A stretch of 29,291 nt of DNA from UMGS621 sp964468815 (lineage in GTDB: Bacteria; Bacillota; Clostridia; Christensenellales; Borkfalkiaceae), in contig CAYXWN010000024.1 of NCBI GenBank assembly GCA_964468815.1, positions 1 through 29,291 on the forward strand, read 5' to 3'. Shown here piece after piece: positions 13,583 to 20,869 of the stretch (its first letter is position 1; the number at the start of each line of letters is the position of its first letter). A program made the position numbers and the translations under genes. The notes beneath the pieces are model-generated. The model made no database searches. It saw only the letters and a list, made by a program, of their open reading frames with translations, and had not been told where the DNA came from.

Positions 13583-14800
13583 ATGAACGATACGAGAGAA
13601 TGGATTCGCGCTGTTGTGACGGAAAAAGCAGAGCGTTCGTTGCTTTTAGGGCATCCTTGGGTGTTTGGAGAAGAGGTTGAATCGCTTAGCGGCGAGCCTG
13701 AAAACGGGGCGTTGGTAGACGTCACGAGTAAAAAGGGTAGTTATTTGGGAACGGGATTTTACAACGCGAATTCCAAAATCAGAATCCGTATTCTTTCCCG
13801 TAACGCTAACGATCGTTTTGACCGTGCCTTTTTTTATCGTCGCGTCAAATATGCTTACGAGTATCGGAAAACAGTGCTCGGAAAAGATCTCGATTGTTTC
13901 CGTTTCATCTTTGGGGAAGCAGATTGTTTCCCGGGATTAACGGTTGATCTTTTTCACGACGTGTTGGTCGTACAGACGCTTTCTTATGGCTTGGAAATCA
14001 GAAAAGAAATGATTTTTGATGCGTTGCTTTCCGTTTTAGAGGAAGACGGCGTTAAAATTCGCGGAATTTACGAGCGAAACGACGTATCTGTCCGTCGGTT
14101 GGAGGGGTTGTCGGAAAGAAAGGGGTGGTATCGTGTCCCGGAAGATCCGTGTACAACGACTGAAATTACCGAAAACGGAATTCAATATTTCGTTGATTTT
14201 GAAAACGGGCAAAAAACGGGCTTTTTTCTCGATCAAAAGTATAACCGTCTTTTGTGTTCGCGCATTTCCGACGGGAAATCTGTATTGGATTGCTTTACGC
14301 ACACCGGTTCGTTTGCGTTGAATGCCGTAAAAGGCGGCGCGATTCACGTGACTGCGGTCGATATTTCCGAAACTGCAATTGAAACGGCACGGGAAAACGC
14401 ACGGCTAAATCGTATGGAAGATCGCCTCTCGTTCGTCGTAGAGGATGTGTTTGAAACTCTTCGTCGAATGGAATCGGAAAAGAAAAAGTTTGACTTTGTC
14501 ATTCTCGATCCGCCTGCGTTTACAAAATCGCGCAAGACGATCGATTCCGCGATGCGCGGGTATCAAGAGATCAATTATCGCGGAATGAAATTGGTTTCGC
14601 GCGGCGGATATTTTGCGACTTGCTCTTGCTCACATTTTGCATATGACGATGCGTTTCGTCAAATGTTGTGCAATTCCGCGCGGCAGGCGGGCGTGAATTT
14701 GCGGCAGATCGACGCACGAAAGGCTGCGCCCGATCATCCGATATTATGGAACGTGCCGGAAACGGATTACTTAAAATTTTATTTATTTCAAATCGTATAA
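13583..14800 (+). CDS. Class I SAM-dependent rRNA large-subunit methyltransferase (RlmI-like)
   Basis: The 405-residue protein has the RlmI/RlmK architecture: an N-terminal PUA domain (residues ~8-95, including RSLLLGHPWVFGEEVESL and GYxxxNSKIRIR-type strands), a middle region with ERNDVSVRRLEGL, and a Rossmann methyltransferase domain with GQKTGFFLDQKYNR, VLDCFTHTGSFALNAVKGGA (SAM motif I), DISETAIETARENARLN and the catalytic ILDPPAFTKS. The family makes m5C in 23S rRNA; the exact position modified here cannot be told. The gene has no clear ribosome site but a structured leader. It is followed after 11 bases by an SDR gene, probably co-transcribed. Confidence 0.88.
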   Translation: MNDTREWIRAVVTEKAERSLLLGHPWVFGEEVESLSGEPENGALVDVTSKKGSYLGTGFYNANSKIRIRILSRNANDRFDRAFFYRRVKYAYEYRKTVLGKDLDCFRFIFGEADCFPGLTVDLFHDVLVVQTLSYGLEIRKEMIFDALLSVLEEDGVKIRGIYERNDVSVRRLEGLSERKGWYRVPEDPCTTTEITENGIQYFVDFENGQKTGFFLDQKYNRLLCSRISDGKSVLDCFTHTGSFALNAVKGGAIHVTAVDISETAIETARENARLNRMEDRLSFVVEDVFETLRRMESEKKKFDFVILDPPAFTKSRKTIDSAMRGYQEINYRGMKLVSRGGYFATCSCSHFAYDDAFRQMLCNSARQAGVNLRQIDARKAAPDHPILWNVPETDYLKFYLFQIV

Positions 14801-14811
14801 GGAAGGAAAGG

Positions 14812-15570
14812 ATGAAAATAGCAATTATTACGGGGGCTTCTTCCGGTCTTGGACGGGAGTTCTTCTTGCAAGCAGGGGATTATTTCTCGGATATCGAGGA
14901 ATATTGGTTAGTCGCTCGCCGTGCGGAACGGTTGACGGAATACGCGGCGCTGTTGCCGAATAAAAAAGTGGTATGCGTTCCGCTTGATCTTGCAAAGGAC
15001 GAAAGTTATTCAACGTTGTCGGAATTGCTCGCGGAACGGAAACCGGAAGTACGGCTGTTTGTCAATAATGCAGGGCTTGGTTTTTGGGGAAGCGTTGAAT
15101 CGCTCGGAACGGAAAAGCAGATTAATTGCGTAGACGTTAACGTAAAAGCGGTTACCGCGCTTTCCGTGGCGATTCTGCCGTATATGGGGCAAAACGGAAG
15201 AATTATTTTTACGTCTTCGATTGCTTCTTTTGCTCCGAATGCGTATATGACGACGTATTCTTCTTCAAAAGCGTACGTAACCGCGTTTGCGCGCGGACTG
15301 CGCTATGAATTGAAAAAGGATTCTCGTAAAATTAAGGTTACCGTTGTTTGCCCCGGACCGATGGCGACCGAGTTTATTTCGGTCGGCGGCGTAAAGTCAA
15401 AAACGTTCGAGAAGTTGCCGTACTGTAATCCCGTAAAGGTTGTGCGTGGTACGCTAAAATGCGCAAAGCGCGGAAAATTTATTTATACGAATCGGCTGTT
15501 TTTCAAGTTTTACAGACTAGTGGCAAAAATTCTGCCTACGGCATGGGTAATGCCGATGGCAAAAACCTGA
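14812..15570 (+). CDS. Short-chain dehydrogenase/reductase (SDR)
   Basis: The 252-residue classical SDR has TGASSGLG at residues ~7-14 (nucleotide binding), NNAGLGFWG, catalytic Ser in FTSSIASF and the YSSSK Tyr/Lys pair, then CPGPMATEF. I chose ATG 14812 with ribosome site GGAAGGAAAGG; an in-frame upstream start at 14668 would lie inside the methyltransferase gene and is rejected. It should reduce or oxidise a carbonyl/alcohol with NAD(P); the substrate is unknown. The C-terminal hydrophobic stretch (FFKFYRLVAKILPTAWVM) may contact the membrane. Confidence 0.88.
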   Translation: MKIAIITGASSGLGREFFLQAGDYFSDIEEYWLVARRAERLTEYAALLPNKKVVCVPLDLAKDESYSTLSELLAERKPEVRLFVNNAGLGFWGSVESLGTEKQINCVDVNVKAVTALSVAILPYMGQNGRIIFTSSIASFAPNAYMTTYSSSKAYVTAFARGLRYELKKDSRKIKVTVVCPGPMATEFISVGGVKSKTFEKLPYCNPVKVVRGTLKCAKRGKFIYTNRLFFKFYRLVAKILPTAWVMPMAKT

Positions 15571-15574
15571 ACAG

Positions 15575-15602
15575 TTCGACTTTTTTATACGTAAAATAAT
15601 AA
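15575..15602 (+). promoter_or_regulatory. Possible promoter of the LDH/MDH gene
   Basis: -35 TTCGAC (15575-15580), 16-base spacer, -10 TAATAA (15597-15602). A short GGGAA/TTCCC hairpin (about 15604-15617) follows in the leader. Moderate match only. Confidence 0.4.
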
Positions 15603-15642
15603 CGGGGAATTTTTCCCGAATATACACGATAGGAGATAGATT

Positions 15643-16593
15643 ATGCAATCCAAGAAAAAAATATCCATCATTGGCGCAGGCAACGTCGGATCGACAATTG
15701 CGTATACCTTGATGCAGCAGGGCTCTTGTTCGGAGATATTGCTTGTCGATATCAATAAAGAGAAAGCAGAGGGGGAATCTCTCGATTTAGCGCAGTGTGC
15801 CGCGTGTTTTCCGTCCGTTAAGGTTCGGTTCGGCGACTATGAGGACGTAGCCGGTTCTGATCTGGTTATTGCGACTTTGGGCGTCGGAAGGAAGCCCGGT
15901 CAGTCCAGATTGGACCTTGCGAAAATCAATGTCGGAATTATTGAAAGCGTTATGCCGAAAGTGGCGAAAATCGCGCCGGATGCAATTTATATTATTGTTT
16001 CTAATCCGGTAGACGTTTTAACTTACGTTACGATCCGTTGTACGGGGCTTTCTCCTTCTCGCGTTGTTGGGACGGGAACGCTTTTGGATTCAAACCGTCT
16101 TTCTCAGGCGCTTGCAGAGTCTTTGGACGTAGATATTAAGAGCGTCAATTCTTACGTGTTCGGCGAACACGGCGATCAATGCTTTGTCCCGTGGAGTTTG
16201 TGTACGGTTGGCGGAGTTCCCGTAAAGGCTTATGCAAAAGAACTTTACGGAGAGGATACGGACGTCGACGGAAAGTTTAAAGATCTCTACGATAAGGTCG
16301 TAAAGTCGGGTGCTAAGGTGATTCAATTGAAAGGTGCTACGTTTTATGCGATCGCCGCGTCCGTTGCTCAGTTGGTAGATGCGATTATATCCAATTCCAA
16401 TAAAATATTGCCCGTTTCTGCATTGATCGACGGGGCTGACGGCAGAAAAATTTGCACGGGAGTTCCGTGCTTTTTGGACGGAAACGGCATTAAGAGCCGC
16501 GTTTTGATGCCATTGACGCCCGAAGAAGAAGAGAAATATAACGAGAAAATTTCCCGTATTACCGAAACCTATCGGCAACTCGGAATTGAGTAA
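15643..16593 (+). CDS. L-lactate/malate dehydrogenase family enzyme with Arg at the specificity position
   Basis: The 316-residue protein has the LDH/MDH fold: NAD-binding IIGAGNVGSTIA (9-20), D36 in LLVDIN, catalytic pair D149/R152 in LLDSNRL, and H176 in FGEHGDQ. The overall pattern (GEHGD, KGATFYAIA) is LDH-like. In the substrate loop, aligned to Bacillus LDH ANQKPGETRLDL, this protein reads VGRKPGQSRLDL, so the Gln102 that selects pyruvate is Arg (R83), the residue malate dehydrogenases use for oxaloacetate; R89 matches Arg109. It may therefore be a malate dehydrogenase in spite of an LDH-like body. The ribosome site AGGAGAT precedes ATG 15643. The gene is monocistronic with a terminator. 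Confidence 0.88.
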   Translation: MQSKKKISIIGAGNVGSTIAYTLMQQGSCSEILLVDINKEKAEGESLDLAQCAACFPSVKVRFGDYEDVAGSDLVIATLGVGRKPGQSRLDLAKINVGIIESVMPKVAKIAPDAIYIIVSNPVDVLTYVTIRCTGLSPSRVVGTGTLLDSNRLSQALAESLDVDIKSVNSYVFGEHGDQCFVPWSLCTVGGVPVKAYAKELYGEDTDVDGKFKDLYDKVVKSGAKVIQLKGATFYAIAASVAQLVDAIISNSNKILPVSALIDGADGRKICTGVPCFLDGNGIKSRVLMPLTPEEEEKYNEKISRITETYRQLGIE

Positions 16594-16597
16594 GAGA

Positions 16598-16619
16598 GCG
16601 CGGCGTATGCCGCGTTTTT
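16598..16619 (+). terminator. Terminator after the LDH/MDH gene
   Basis: CGCGGC (16599-16604) pairs with GCCGCG (16609-16614), loop GTAT, followed by TTTTT (16615-16619). Confidence 0.85.
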
Positions 16620-16638
16620 CTGATTCTTGTTTGTTGAA

Positions 16639-16647
16639 TGGTACAAT
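16639..16647 (+). promoter_or_regulatory. Extended -10 promoter of the C1 peptidase gene
   Basis: TGGTACAAT fits the extended -10 pattern TGnTAnAAT. The -35 region is poor. Confidence 0.45.
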
Positions 16648-16685
16648 TGAATAAACCGTTGCATATGGATAAAAGGAGAAGAAAA

Positions 16686-18014
16686 ATGGAAATAACCGAA
16701 AAAATGTTAAATTGCTTTGAAAAATCGTTTGATCGCGATCCGAAAAACGCCGTAGCGATGAATGCCGTAACGGCAAACGGAGTGAAAAAGTCTGCGCTGA
16801 ATTATCAAGCGGTGCGTGATACTCGTCATGAATTTTCTGTTTTTTTGGAGCAATCGGGGGTGACGAATCAAAAACAAAGCGGTCGTTGTTGGATGTTTGC
16901 CGCTTTGAACGTTCTGCGTTTCGGAGTCGTAAAGAAATACAATCTCGATTCCTTTGAATTTTCGCAGAATTATACGTTGTTTTACGATAAACTTGAAAAG
17001 GCGAATTATTTTTTGGAAAGCATTTTAAATACGACCGAGGAAGCGACGGATAGTCGTTTGGTGGTTCATTTGATCAATGCGGTTACGCAAGACGGCGGTC
17101 AATGGGACATGATCTGCAATATCATTTCAAAATACGGCGTTGTCCCCAAGGACGCCATGCCGGAAACCGTCAGTTCGTCCGCTACGCAAGAGATGGATTT
17201 CTTGTTGTTGACGAAATTGCAAGAGGACGCAATGATCTTGCGTCGCTTAGTTCGTTCCGGGGAAAAGGCGGAAACGGTTGCGGAAGAAAAAGAGAAAATG
17301 CTCGCGGATATTTATAAAATTCTTGCGATTTCGCTCGGAAAACCGCCCAAGACCTTTACGTTTGAAACGCGCGATAAGGATAAAAATTTTATTCGCTATG
17401 AAAATATGACTCCGAAACGTTTTTACGAGGAATTTGTCGGCGTTGATGTGCGCGATTACGTCAGTATCATCAACGCGCCCACGCCGGATAAGCCTTTTTA
17501 TCGGAGTTTTACGGTAAAATATTTAGGGAACGTAAAAGAGGGACGAATCGTTCGCTATTTGAATCTTCCTTCGGATGAGATGAAAGCGCTTGCGATTGCA
17601 CAGTTAAAAGACGGTTCTCCCGTTTGGTTCGGGTGTGACGTCGGCAAGGAGTTTGATCGCGATAACGGAATTTTGGATATTGAAAGTTACAAAATCGACG
17701 AATTATTCGGGATTCGTCGCGGTATGAATAAGGGCGAACGTATTTTGTACGGCAACAGTTTAATGACGCACGCCATGGTTTTTGTCGGCGTTAATTTGGA
17801 CGAAAACGGAAAACCGAACCGTTGGCGCGTGGAAAACAGTTGGGGGAAAGAGCGTTTTCACGACGGCTTTATGGTAATGAGCGACCGTTGGTTTGACGAG
17901 TATAATTACCAAATCGTCGTACATAAAAAATATTTGTCCGAAGAGCAGCTTGCCGCATACGAGGGAACGCCTATCGAGTTAGATCCGTGGGATCCGATGG
18001 GCTCGCTCGCTTGA
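16686..18014 (+). CDS. pepC: C1-family cysteine aminopeptidase (PepC/bleomycin hydrolase)
   Basis: The protein has 442 residues from ATG 16686, with AAGGAG (16673-16678) upstream; an earlier ATG at 16638 lacks a ribosome site. Papain-type catalytic residues are in the PepC context: Q62 and C68 in NQKQSGRCWMFAALN, H362 in THAMVFVG and N384 in VENSWG. Length (~440-450) and C-terminal LDPWDPMGSLA agree with the family, whose C-terminal arm fills the active site and limits it to aminopeptidase action. PepC forms a cytoplasmic hexamer that trims peptides taken up as nutrients. No signal peptide. The gene stands alone, followed by a terminator. Confidence 0.93.
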   Translation: MEITEKMLNCFEKSFDRDPKNAVAMNAVTANGVKKSALNYQAVRDTRHEFSVFLEQSGVTNQKQSGRCWMFAALNVLRFGVVKKYNLDSFEFSQNYTLFYDKLEKANYFLESILNTTEEATDSRLVVHLINAVTQDGGQWDMICNIISKYGVVPKDAMPETVSSSATQEMDFLLLTKLQEDAMILRRLVRSGEKAETVAEEKEKMLADIYKILAISLGKPPKTFTFETRDKDKNFIRYENMTPKRFYEEFVGVDVRDYVSIINAPTPDKPFYRSFTVKYLGNVKEGRIVRYLNLPSDEMKALAIAQLKDGSPVWFGCDVGKEFDRDNGILDIESYKIDELFGIRRGMNKGERILYGNSLMTHAMVFVGVNLDENGKPNRWRVENSWGKERFHDGFMVMSDRWFDEYNYQIVVHKKYLSEEQLAAYEGTPIELDPWDPMGSLA

Positions 18015-18074
18015 ATCGGTTTTAATGGCAGGCAAAAATACGCTTGCTTATAAAAGAAACGGTTATTTATGAAA

Positions 18075-18119
18075 GCCGATGAAGTGCGAGGAATCGCTTT
18101 TCGTCGGTTTTTGTTTTTT
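18075..18119 (+). terminator. Terminator after pepC
   Basis: GCCGATGAAGTGCGA (18075-18089) pairs with TCGCTTTTCGTCGGT (18094-18108) with three G-U pairs and one T-T mismatch, loop GGAA, then a T-rich tract. Confidence 0.75.
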
Positions 18120-18136
18120 ATAAAGGATAGATTTTC

Positions 18137-18165
18137 TTGACGAGAAAGAACGTTTATGGTATAAT
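18137..18165 (+). promoter_or_regulatory. Promoter of the TetR/ABC operon
   Basis: -35 TTGACG (18137-18142), 17-base spacer, perfect -10 TATAAT (18160-18165). The start should be near 18172, just before a palindromic operator. Confidence 0.82.
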
Positions 18166-18175
18166 AAAATCACAA

Positions 18176-18189
18176 ACGTAATATTACGT
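18176..18189 (+). promoter_or_regulatory. Palindromic operator, probably for the TetR repressor
   Basis: ACGTAATATTACGT is a perfect 14-base palindrome placed about +5 to +18 relative to the predicted start, the usual place for TetR-family autorepression. Binding by the adjacent regulator is inference. Confidence 0.6.
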
Positions 18190-18216
18190 GCGTTATTTTA
18201 TAAAAGGAGGTATCCC

Positions 18217-18795
18217 GTGCCAAGGTGTTTTTTGTTTACAAAAGAAGAAATTTTAAATGTCGCTCTTGATTTGACGAGGGAAAAGGGTTTTTCTGCCGTA
18301 ACGGCACGCGCGATCGGTGCTAAATTAGGAACATCTTCTCAACCGATATTCGGATATTTCGATAATATGAACGACGTTAAAACTTCGGTTATCGAGGCTG
18401 CGGATTCGCTTTATCAATCGTATTTGAAAGAAGATATGGCGAACGGAAGATATCCGCCGTATAAGGCGAGTGGCATGGCATACATTCGTTTTGCGAGGGA
18501 AGAAAAGGAATTATTCAAACTGTTGTTCATGCGAGATAGGACGAACGAGGATAAAACGCTTATTTCAGAGCAAACGGAAATGCTTGCAGAAGTTATTTGT
18601 AAGCAGGTAAAGATTACAAAAGAACAGGCAATTCTTTTTCATCTTGAAATGTGGGCGTATGTTCACGGGATTGCGACGATGATCGTTACCGACTATTACG
18701 ATTGGGACGAAGATTTGGCAAGTCAAACGCTTACCGATATGTACCAAGGATTAAAATATAAATATGAAAAGAATAACGAGGAGAGAGGAGAATGA
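18217..18795 (+). CDS. TetR-family transcriptional regulator
   Basis: The 192-residue protein starts with GTG at 18217, preceded by AAAGGAGG (18203-18210). The N-terminal TetR helix-turn-helix is at residues ~8-54 (ILNVALDLTREKGFSAVTAR, then GTSSQPIFGYF in the recognition helix region). The C-terminal ligand/dimer domain is all helical, ending LASQTLTDMYQGLK. It overlaps the ABC ATPase start by four bases (ATGA), so it is the first gene of the exporter operon and probably represses it until an inducing compound binds. The ligand is unknown. Confidence 0.9.
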   Translation: MPRCFLFTKEEILNVALDLTREKGFSAVTARAIGAKLGTSSQPIFGYFDNMNDVKTSVIEAADSLYQSYLKEDMANGRYPPYKASGMAYIRFAREEKELFKLLFMRDRTNEDKTLISEQTEMLAEVICKQVKITKEQAILFHLEMWAYVHGIATMIVTDYYDWDEDLASQTLTDMYQGLKYKYEKNNEERGE

Positions 18796-19703
18796 ACGAT
18801 ATCATAAAGATAGACGGACTTTGTAAAAATTTTGGCGAAGTAAAAGCCGTTCAAGATATTAGTTTCAAGGTAAAAGAAGGCGAACTTTTTGCTTTTCTGG
18901 GCGTCAACGGCGCGGGGAAATCGACAACGATCAATATTATATGCGGTCAGTTGTTTAAGGATGTCGGAACAGTCGTCATAGACGGGCACGACTTAGATTC
19001 GGATAAGCAAAGCATAAAAAGAGAACTTGGCGTAGTATTTCAAAATTCCGTGTTGGATTCCGCGCTTACGGTTTATGATAATCTTGAAAGCAGAGCGGCT
19101 TTGTACGGCATTACGGGAGAGGCGTATAAGAAAAGACTTTCCGAACTTGCCGATATGCTCGATTTTAAGGATTTACTGAAACGAACGGTCGGGAAGTTAT
19201 CCGGCGGTCAACGCCGTCGGATTGACGTGGCGCGCGCGCTTTTGCATAAACCTAAGATTTTGATTTTGGACGAACCGACAACGGGGCTTGATCCGCAAAC
19301 GAGAAAAACGCTTTGGAGCGTCGTTTCTGAATTGCGGCAACAAGAAAACATGACGGTATTTCTCACGACGCACTACATGGAAGAAGCCGCCGAGGCGGAT
19401 TACGTAGTAATCCTCGATAGCGGAAAAATCGTTGCCGAAGGAACGCCTCTAACGTTGAAAAATACTTATACGGGGGATTATATTACGCTCTACAATACGG
19501 ACGAATCCGTCGTTCGTCAATTCGGGACAAAATACGAATGTTTAAAGGACGGATTTTGTATTTTTGTGCCGAACACCGAGGAAGCGACGAAACTAATCGT
19601 AAAATATCCGGAAGTATTCGTCGATTATGAAATAACTAAAGGGAAGATGGACGACGTTTTTCTTGCCGTTACAGGGAAAAAGTTGGGAGGAAGTGAAAAA
19701 TGA
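18792..19703 (+). CDS. ABC transporter ATP-binding protein (drug/lipid exporter type)
   Basis: The 303-residue protein has a Walker A GVNGAGKST (37-45), Q-loop VVFQNS, signature LSGGQRRR (136-143), Walker B ILILDEPTTGLDPQT (156-170) and the switch His in LTTHYMEEA. The extra ~90-residue C-terminal domain is typical of CcmA/DrrA-like export ATPases. It overlaps the TetR gene upstream and the permease downstream (ATGA), so the three form one translationally coupled unit. Likely role: energising export of a toxic compound, antibiotic or lipid. Confidence 0.93.
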   Translation: MNDIIKIDGLCKNFGEVKAVQDISFKVKEGELFAFLGVNGAGKSTTINIICGQLFKDVGTVVIDGHDLDSDKQSIKRELGVVFQNSVLDSALTVYDNLESRAALYGITGEAYKKRLSELADMLDFKDLLKRTVGKLSGGQRRRIDVARALLHKPKILILDEPTTGLDPQTRKTLWSVVSELRQQENMTVFLTTHYMEEAAEADYVVILDSGKIVAEGTPLTLKNTYTGDYITLYNTDESVVRQFGTKYECLKDGFCIFVPNTEEATKLIVKYPEVFVDYEITKGKMDDVFLAVTGKKLGGSEK

Positions 19704-20611
19704 ACGTTATTTCGGTGCTTATAAAAAGAAACGTAAAGTTGTATTTTAAGGATAAAGGAATGTTTTTCACGTCCTTGATAACGCCTGCAATATTGCTCGT
19801 TTTGTATGCGACGTTTTTAGGAAACGTCTATCGCGACAGTTTTTCTTCGTCATTGCCGGAAGGCTTTGTTTTAAGTGAAAGTCTTATAAACGGCTTAGTC
19901 GGAGGGGAATTGATTTCTTCGATTCTCGCGGTATCTTGCGTTACCGTGGCGTTTTGTGCCAATTTTTTAATGGTACAAGATAAGGCGAACGGCGTAATAA
20001 AGGATTTACTTATTTCGCCCGTAAAATCGTCCGTTTTGTCGCTTTCATACTATTTGGCGAATCTTATGAGTACGCTTATGATTTGTTATGCCGCAAGCGC
20101 GATCTGCCTTGCGTACGTTGCGATTGTCGGTTGGTATATGACGATTGCCGACGTTCTCCTTGTGCTTTTAGACGTAACGGTTTTAGTGTTGTTCGGAAAT
20201 GCGCTTTCGTCCGTTATTAACTTTTTTCTGAGTTCGCAAGGGCAGATTTCGGCGGTCGGAACAATCGTAAGTTCGTGCTACGGTTTTATTTGCGGTGCGT
20301 ATATGCCGATTTCGTCTTTCGGGGAAGGGTTGCAAAAGGTGATTGCTTGTCTGCCTGGAACGTACGGAACGTCGCTTGTGCGCAATCATGCGATGTGCGG
20401 CGCATTAATCGAAATGCAAAACGTCGGCGTTCCTGCTGAAGTGATTGCGGAAATAAAAAATTCATTGGATTGTAACCTTTATTTCTTCGGAAATTCCGTG
20501 TCGATTACAGCCATGTATATTGTTATGGCGGTGACGATCATCGTCTTATTGTCTGTTTACGTTTTGTTAAACGTGCTGAAAGAAAAAGGTAACAAAGGTG
20601 TTTCCAAATAA
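19700..20611 (+). CDS. ABC-2 type transporter permease
   Basis: This 303-residue membrane protein has the ABC-2 layout: a cytoplasmic N-terminal helix (VLIKRNVKLYFKDKGMFFTSL), a first membrane segment (ITPAILLVLYATFLG), an extracellular loop, then about five more helices, including the conserved CYGFICGAYMPISSFGEGLQKVIACLPGTYG stretch split around the loop and the final ITAMYIVMAVTIIVLLSVYVLLNV. It pairs with the ATPase just upstream to make a homodimeric exporter. No strong terminator follows; a small GTAAAG/CTTTAC stem (about 20630-20650) has no T tract. Confidence 0.9.
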   Translation: MNVISVLIKRNVKLYFKDKGMFFTSLITPAILLVLYATFLGNVYRDSFSSSLPEGFVLSESLINGLVGGELISSILAVSCVTVAFCANFLMVQDKANGVIKDLLISPVKSSVLSLSYYLANLMSTLMICYAASAICLAYVAIVGWYMTIADVLLVLLDVTVLVLFGNALSSVINFFLSSQGQISAVGTIVSSCYGFICGAYMPISSFGEGLQKVIACLPGTYGTSLVRNHAMCGALIEMQNVGVPAEVIAEIKNSLDCNLYFFGNSVSITAMYIVMAVTIIVLLSVYVLLNVLKEKGNKGVSK

Positions 20612-20685
20612 AAGAATTTCGATTGGTATCGTAAAGAAAAAAACTTTACAAGTATAAAAAATAATCAAATAAAGCGACTATTTGT

Positions 20686-20714
20686 TTGCAACCGTCTTGT
20701 TTTTATGGTATTAT
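20686..20714 (+). promoter_or_regulatory. Promoter of the giant surface-protein gene
   Basis: -35 TTGCAA (20686-20691), 17-base spacer, -10 TATTAT (20709-20714), expected start near 20721. The leader is ~150 bases. Confidence 0.65.
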
Positions 20715-20745
20715 ATACATATAATAAACAAACGGTTGTTTGTTT
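20689..20745 (+). promoter_or_regulatory. Inverted operator-like copies around the giant gene promoter
   Basis: AAACAAACGGTTGTTTGTTT (20726-20745) has perfect 8-base arms around GGTT and lies at about +6 to +25. CAACCGTCTTGTTT (20689-20702), in the spacer behind the -35, matches the reverse complement of 20726-20738 (CAACCGTTTGTTT) with one extra base. This looks like a pair of sites for one regulator, not known from this window. Confidence 0.45.
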
Positions 20746-20792
20746 TACAGCAAGGCTATTTGCGTTGTGATTTGAAATGCTTTTGTAAAAAT

Positions 20793-20818
20793 TCAGACGG
20801 CGCTTCGTATCCGTCTGA
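20793..20818 (+). promoter_or_regulatory. Leader hairpin of the giant gene
   Basis: TCAGACGG (20793-20800) pairs perfectly with CCGTCTGA (20811-20818), loop of 10 bases, no T tract. It may stabilise the long mRNA or control its translation. Confidence 0.4.
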
Positions 20819-20869
20819 CAGACAGATCGAAAATCAATCAAACGACGAAAAAGGAGATGCGGAAATATT

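Noticed and set aside
14668..14811. Upstream extension of the SDR reading frame into the methyltransferase gene
   Set aside because: ATG 14812 has a good ribosome site and the TGASSGLG motif lies at the normal distance from it.
16638..16685. Earlier ATG for the C1 peptidase
   Set aside because: It overlaps the predicted promoter and lacks a ribosome site; ATG 16686 has AAGGAG at 7 bases.
20630..20650. GTAAAG-A7-CTTTAC as the terminator of the ABC operon
   Set aside because: Weak A/T-rich six-pair stem with no following T run; read-through toward the giant gene cannot be ruled out.
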